Source: a virus. From it: a stretch of DNA of 23,220 nucleotides. A model generated the notes under the pieces. The model was not told the origin of the DNA and searched no databases. It worked only from the letters and a program-made list of their open reading frames with translations. Location: IMG/VR virus record IMGVR_UViG_3300034062_003968, positions 1 to 23,220 of that record; one strand, given 5' to 3'. Positions 21,669 through 23,220 of the stretch are shown here, one piece after another. The position numbers and the translations under genes are program-made. Positions within the stretch are counted from its first letter, which is position 1. Every line of letters begins with the position of its first letter.

Positions 21669-21934
21669 CACTTAGGTAGCGCCTCCAGTGCGCGGCGCTC
21701 CCATGTCCAGGCCACAGCCTGCTTGGCGATGTACTGGTCCGATTCGGCCAGCGTGGCCTCACCGCCCAAGCTCGACCACTCCTCAACCAAGCCGTCCGGC
21801 AGTTCAGGAGTTGGGCCGCTCAGCACATGCTCAACCCACGCGACGTGGGTCATGACTGCGTGCGGTCCAGGCGGCAGGCCATAAGATTCCTGCCACCACT
21901 TGCGAAAGGCTTGTTCAACTGCAACACGATCCAT
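21668..21934 (-). CDS. Protein of unknown function
   Basis: An 88-residue protein starting MDRVAVEQAFRKWWQESYGL, with several Trp residues and an acidic helix (GLVEEWSSLGG, YIAKQAVAWTWERRALEALPK). Not recognised beyond its C-terminal RRALEALP, which is shared, down to the DNA, with the gene at 21227-21556. The ATG shares one base with the stop of the preceding gene, and the end overlaps the start of the 39-residue membrane gene by one base. Confidence 0.7.
   Translation of the reverse strand: MDRVAVEQAFRKWWQESYGLPPGPHAVMTHVAWVEHVLSGPTPELPDGLVEEWSSLGGEATLAESDQYIAKQAVAWTWERRALEALPK
21674..21697 (-). repeat. 24-base direct repeat, copy 2
   Basis: Exact partner of 21233-21256, encoding RRALEALP at the C-terminus of the gene at 21668-21934. 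Confidence 0.9.
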
Positions 21935-22122
21935 CAGCCCAGCTCCTCGCTGTAGAACGCGCTAAGGGGGCCGTAGAAGTTAGGCAGATCAGGGAAAGCT
22001 GCAAACAACGTAAGCCTGTTGGACGGATCTGCAGCCAAGCCTGCGTCAGCAAGCTTGCGCATAAAGTTGCCTCCGAACCTCTGCGCTGTAAGCAGGGTGT
22101 GGATTTGTTGCTCAGCAGTCAT
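21934..22122 (-). CDS. Small conserved phage protein (FGGxF family)
   Basis: A 62-residue protein. RFGGNFMRKLADAGLAADPS followed by NRLTLFAAFPDLPNFYG resembles a very common small phage family, as I recall, in which a Gly-Gly-x-Phe motif is followed by AxADxxNR and AAFP. It is mostly helical and of unknown function. The ATG at 22122 has no strong ribosome-binding site and lies 20 bases after the previous gene; its stop overlaps the next ATG by one base. Confidence 0.75.
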   Translation of the reverse strand: MTAEQQIHTLLTAQRFGGNFMRKLADAGLAADPSNRLTLFAAFPDLPNFYGPLSAFYSEELG

Positions 22123-22142
22123 GAGGTGCAGTAACGATGTGC

Positions 22143-22376
22143 TCAGAGTGTGCGTGTAAAGTTAAGCAGGTTAGGTGCAACTTCTTTAATCCATGCTGCA
22201 CGCGCTTCGATCCAAGTGTTGCCCCAAACGTCCCAGTCGCCGGGAGGAAGATGCTGAGGTTTGGTTAGGATACCAACCCCATCAACCCCATCAGCAGCAC
22301 CTTTGAGAACTGAATGGATGCAAGTCATTGCCTCAAACCCCGCATAAGAGCGTGGCCATGTACGACGTGTAGACAT
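22143..22376 (-). CDS. Conserved small protein of unknown function
   Basis: A 77-residue protein starting MSTRRTWPRSYAGFEAMTCI and ending NLLNFTRTL, with WDVWGNTWIEARAAWI in between. The frame runs on upstream, but that part overlaps the neighbouring gene in another frame and is Ser/Arg-rich, so the ATG at 22376 is preferred although no ribosome-binding site precedes it. The even spread of Trp residues and the conserved look of the sequence suggest a real gene. Function unknown. Confidence 0.62.
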   Translation of the reverse strand: MSTRRTWPRSYAGFEAMTCIHSVLKGAADGVDGVGILTKPQHLPPGDWDVWGNTWIEARAAWIKEVAPNLLNFTRTL

Positions 22377-22434
22377 AAGGCTAAGTAAGCGATGAGCAGG
22401 TACGGAGAGTCGTGAAGTAAGGAAGCGCCGCGGC

Positions 22435-22878
22435 TTAGGGGACGAACCACCTGCGCTGGCCCGTTGACTCGATCCAAGTCTGGTACGCAGCGCGTGCTTT
22501 GTCAAGCACTTCCTGTTCGATCTCCCGAAGCTCGGCTTCGCCGAACTCCTCAACGAGCATAGCACGAAATTGTGCCTTGTAAATACGGTCATATTCCGAC
22601 CGCTGCAGCACCGTCGTACCGCCCTGCCGAAGGCTGTGCGCCTCGGTGGCGAACTTGAGCGCGATCCGCTTCTTGGTGCCGATCTTGTGCAGCCAGTTCT
22701 GATCCAGAGGAATGCCGCTGGAACGCTCCTTGGCTTTGGCCTCGGTCACAGCATCACTGAGCGCCGCAACAACGTCACTCAGCTCCTTATGAAACTCCGT
22801 AAGTTCCAAGTCGCTCAACTCGCGCAACTTGTCGAACTGGATTTCCGTGGACAGAGCGTTACTAAAAAACGTAAGCAT
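22435..22878 (-). CDS. Helical charged protein of unknown function
   Basis: A 147-residue protein starting MLTFFSNALSTEIQFDKLRE; a longer version from 22914 is possible, but its extra residues (Pro/His-rich) overlap a hairpin region. It is predicted to be almost all helical and highly charged, with acidic helices (LTEFHKELSDVVAALSDAVT, EEFGEAELREIEQEVLDKAR) around a basic middle (HKIGTKKRIALKFA). Not recognised. No clear Shine-Dalgarno sequence precedes it. It follows the edge gene by 76 bases. Confidence 0.65.
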   Translation of the reverse strand: MLTFFSNALSTEIQFDKLRELSDLELTEFHKELSDVVAALSDAVTEAKAKERSSGIPLDQNWLHKIGTKKRIALKFATEAHSLRQGGTTVLQRSEYDRIYKAQFRAMLVEEFGEAELREIEQEVLDKARAAYQTWIESTGQRRWFVP

Positions 22879-22907
22879 TAACGGTAAGTGGGTGTGGGTA
22901 AGGGGAG

Positions 22908-22933
22908 GCCGCACATCGTAAGTGGTGTGCGGC
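22908..22933 (-). terminator. Hairpin between leftward genes, candidate terminator
   Basis: A perfect eight-base-pair stem, GCCGCACA with TGTGCGGC, with a ten-base loop, 22 bases after the stop of the edge gene and about 30 bases before the next start. No T run follows on the minus strand, so it may be an intrinsic terminator of weak type, an mRNA stabiliser or a regulatory structure. Confidence 0.4.
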
Positions 22934-22954
22934 TAAGCGGCGCAGCTAAGCAGC

Positions 22955-23220
22955 TCAGACGGCGCAGGCCGCCTCAGCCTTAGCTTCAGCCTTGGCCTTG
23001 GGCTTACGGCCGCGCTTGGCGTCGGTCTCGGGCGGTTTCGGACCAGCGATCAGGTAGCAGCCGGTGCCATCCGCCTTCTTGCGCACGGAGAATTTCACCG
23101 TGGTCGAGTTGGCGGTCATGGTGCCAGCCACCTGGCTGATGGTGGTGGCGCGGTAGCCGGCCTCGGCGTCGTGCGTGTCATAGGCGACCTCGATGGCCTC
23201 ACCGACCTGCAGAGCGGCGA
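22955..23220 (-). CDS. Partial protein with basic Lys/Ala tail, at right edge
   Basis: The last 88 codons, including the stop, of a gene that continues beyond the right edge. The visible part has a beta-rich segment (ISQVAGTMTANSTTVKFSVR, then GTGCYLIAGPKPPE) and a low-complexity basic end, KRGRKPKAKAEAKAEAACAV. Such Lys/Ala/Pro tails (RGRKPK is AT-hook-like) are often DNA-contacting, so a DNA-binding protein is possible; the family is not recognised. The stop TGA is at 22955-22957. Composition is GC-rich compared with the neighbouring genes. Confidence 0.72.
   Translation of the reverse strand, partial: AALQVGEAIEVAYDTHDAEAGYRATTISQVAGTMTANSTTVKFSVRKKADGTGCYLIAGPKPPETDAKRGRKPKAKAEAKAEAACAV

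Noticed and set aside
22143-22592. Longer 149-residue reading of the gene ending at 22143
   Set aside because: The first 72 residues overlap the neighbouring gene in another frame and look like a shadow; the conserved part starts at the ATG at 22376.
1-23220. Search for the HIP1 palindrome (GCGATCGC), tRNA genes and integration (att) sites
   Set aside because: None was noticed by eye; absence of HIP1 is common in phages and does not argue against a cyanobacterial host.

Overview
The window looks like one side of the genome of a tailed, non-contractile (lambda-like siphovirus) phage, most likely infecting a cyanobacterium of the Synechococcus/Cyanobium type. Direct evidence: a tape measure protein followed by an uninterrupted M-L-K-I-J tail-tip operon in lambda order, a fibre, a lysis block with a two-enzyme endolysin, then a block of small early-type genes on the other strand. 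The cyanobacterial assignment is inference: the phage sigma factor resembles the group 1/2 sigma-70 factors of cyanobacteria, and several small proteins match, from memory, families common in cyanophages. No integrase, repressor, tRNA, IS element, CRISPR array or host housekeeping gene is seen, so nothing shows that this is an integrated prophage.

Left part, plus strand (1-13,621): tape measure (open at the left edge), gpM, gpL with its cysteine cluster, gpK (JAMM protease plus NlpC/P60), gpI, then a 1550-residue gpJ homologue. After only 12 residues gpJ is interrupted by a 130-residue intein-like Hint domain, and it carries about six tandem fibronectin type III modules. A tail fibre rich in VGIGT-type repeats and three small genes follow. 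Genes touch or overlap by 1-10 bases, as in one late operon.

Middle, plus strand (13,622-17,061): a strong hairpin, two small lysis-associated proteins (one or both possibly holin-like), a GH24 lysozyme fused to a C39-like peptidase, a metallophosphoesterase, a 60-residue protein, a small HNH nuclease and a 102-residue unknown.

Right part, minus strand (17,102-23,220): about sixteen short, mostly overlapping genes read leftward and converging on the plus operon at about 17,080, where a perfect inverted repeat sits. In order of transcription they include small unknowns, two tiny membrane proteins hidden in overlaps (32 and 39 residues), a gene pair of which one copy is broken by a stop codon, an alanine-rich repeat protein, a DUF551-like protein, an NrdR-like zinc ribbon, a full sigma-70 factor coupled to a dNMP kinase, and a four-cysteine protein. 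The sigma factor could steer host RNA polymerase to phage promoters, the kinase could feed nucleotides to replication, and the plus-strand genes build and release virions.

The most interesting points are the Hint domain in gpJ with alanine at the +1 position, the phage sigma factor, the tiny overlapping membrane genes, and a strong TAAG/CTTA word bias that is nearly absent from the distal tail-tip and fibre region, suggesting that module has a separate origin. All gaps between genes are shorter than 300 bases.
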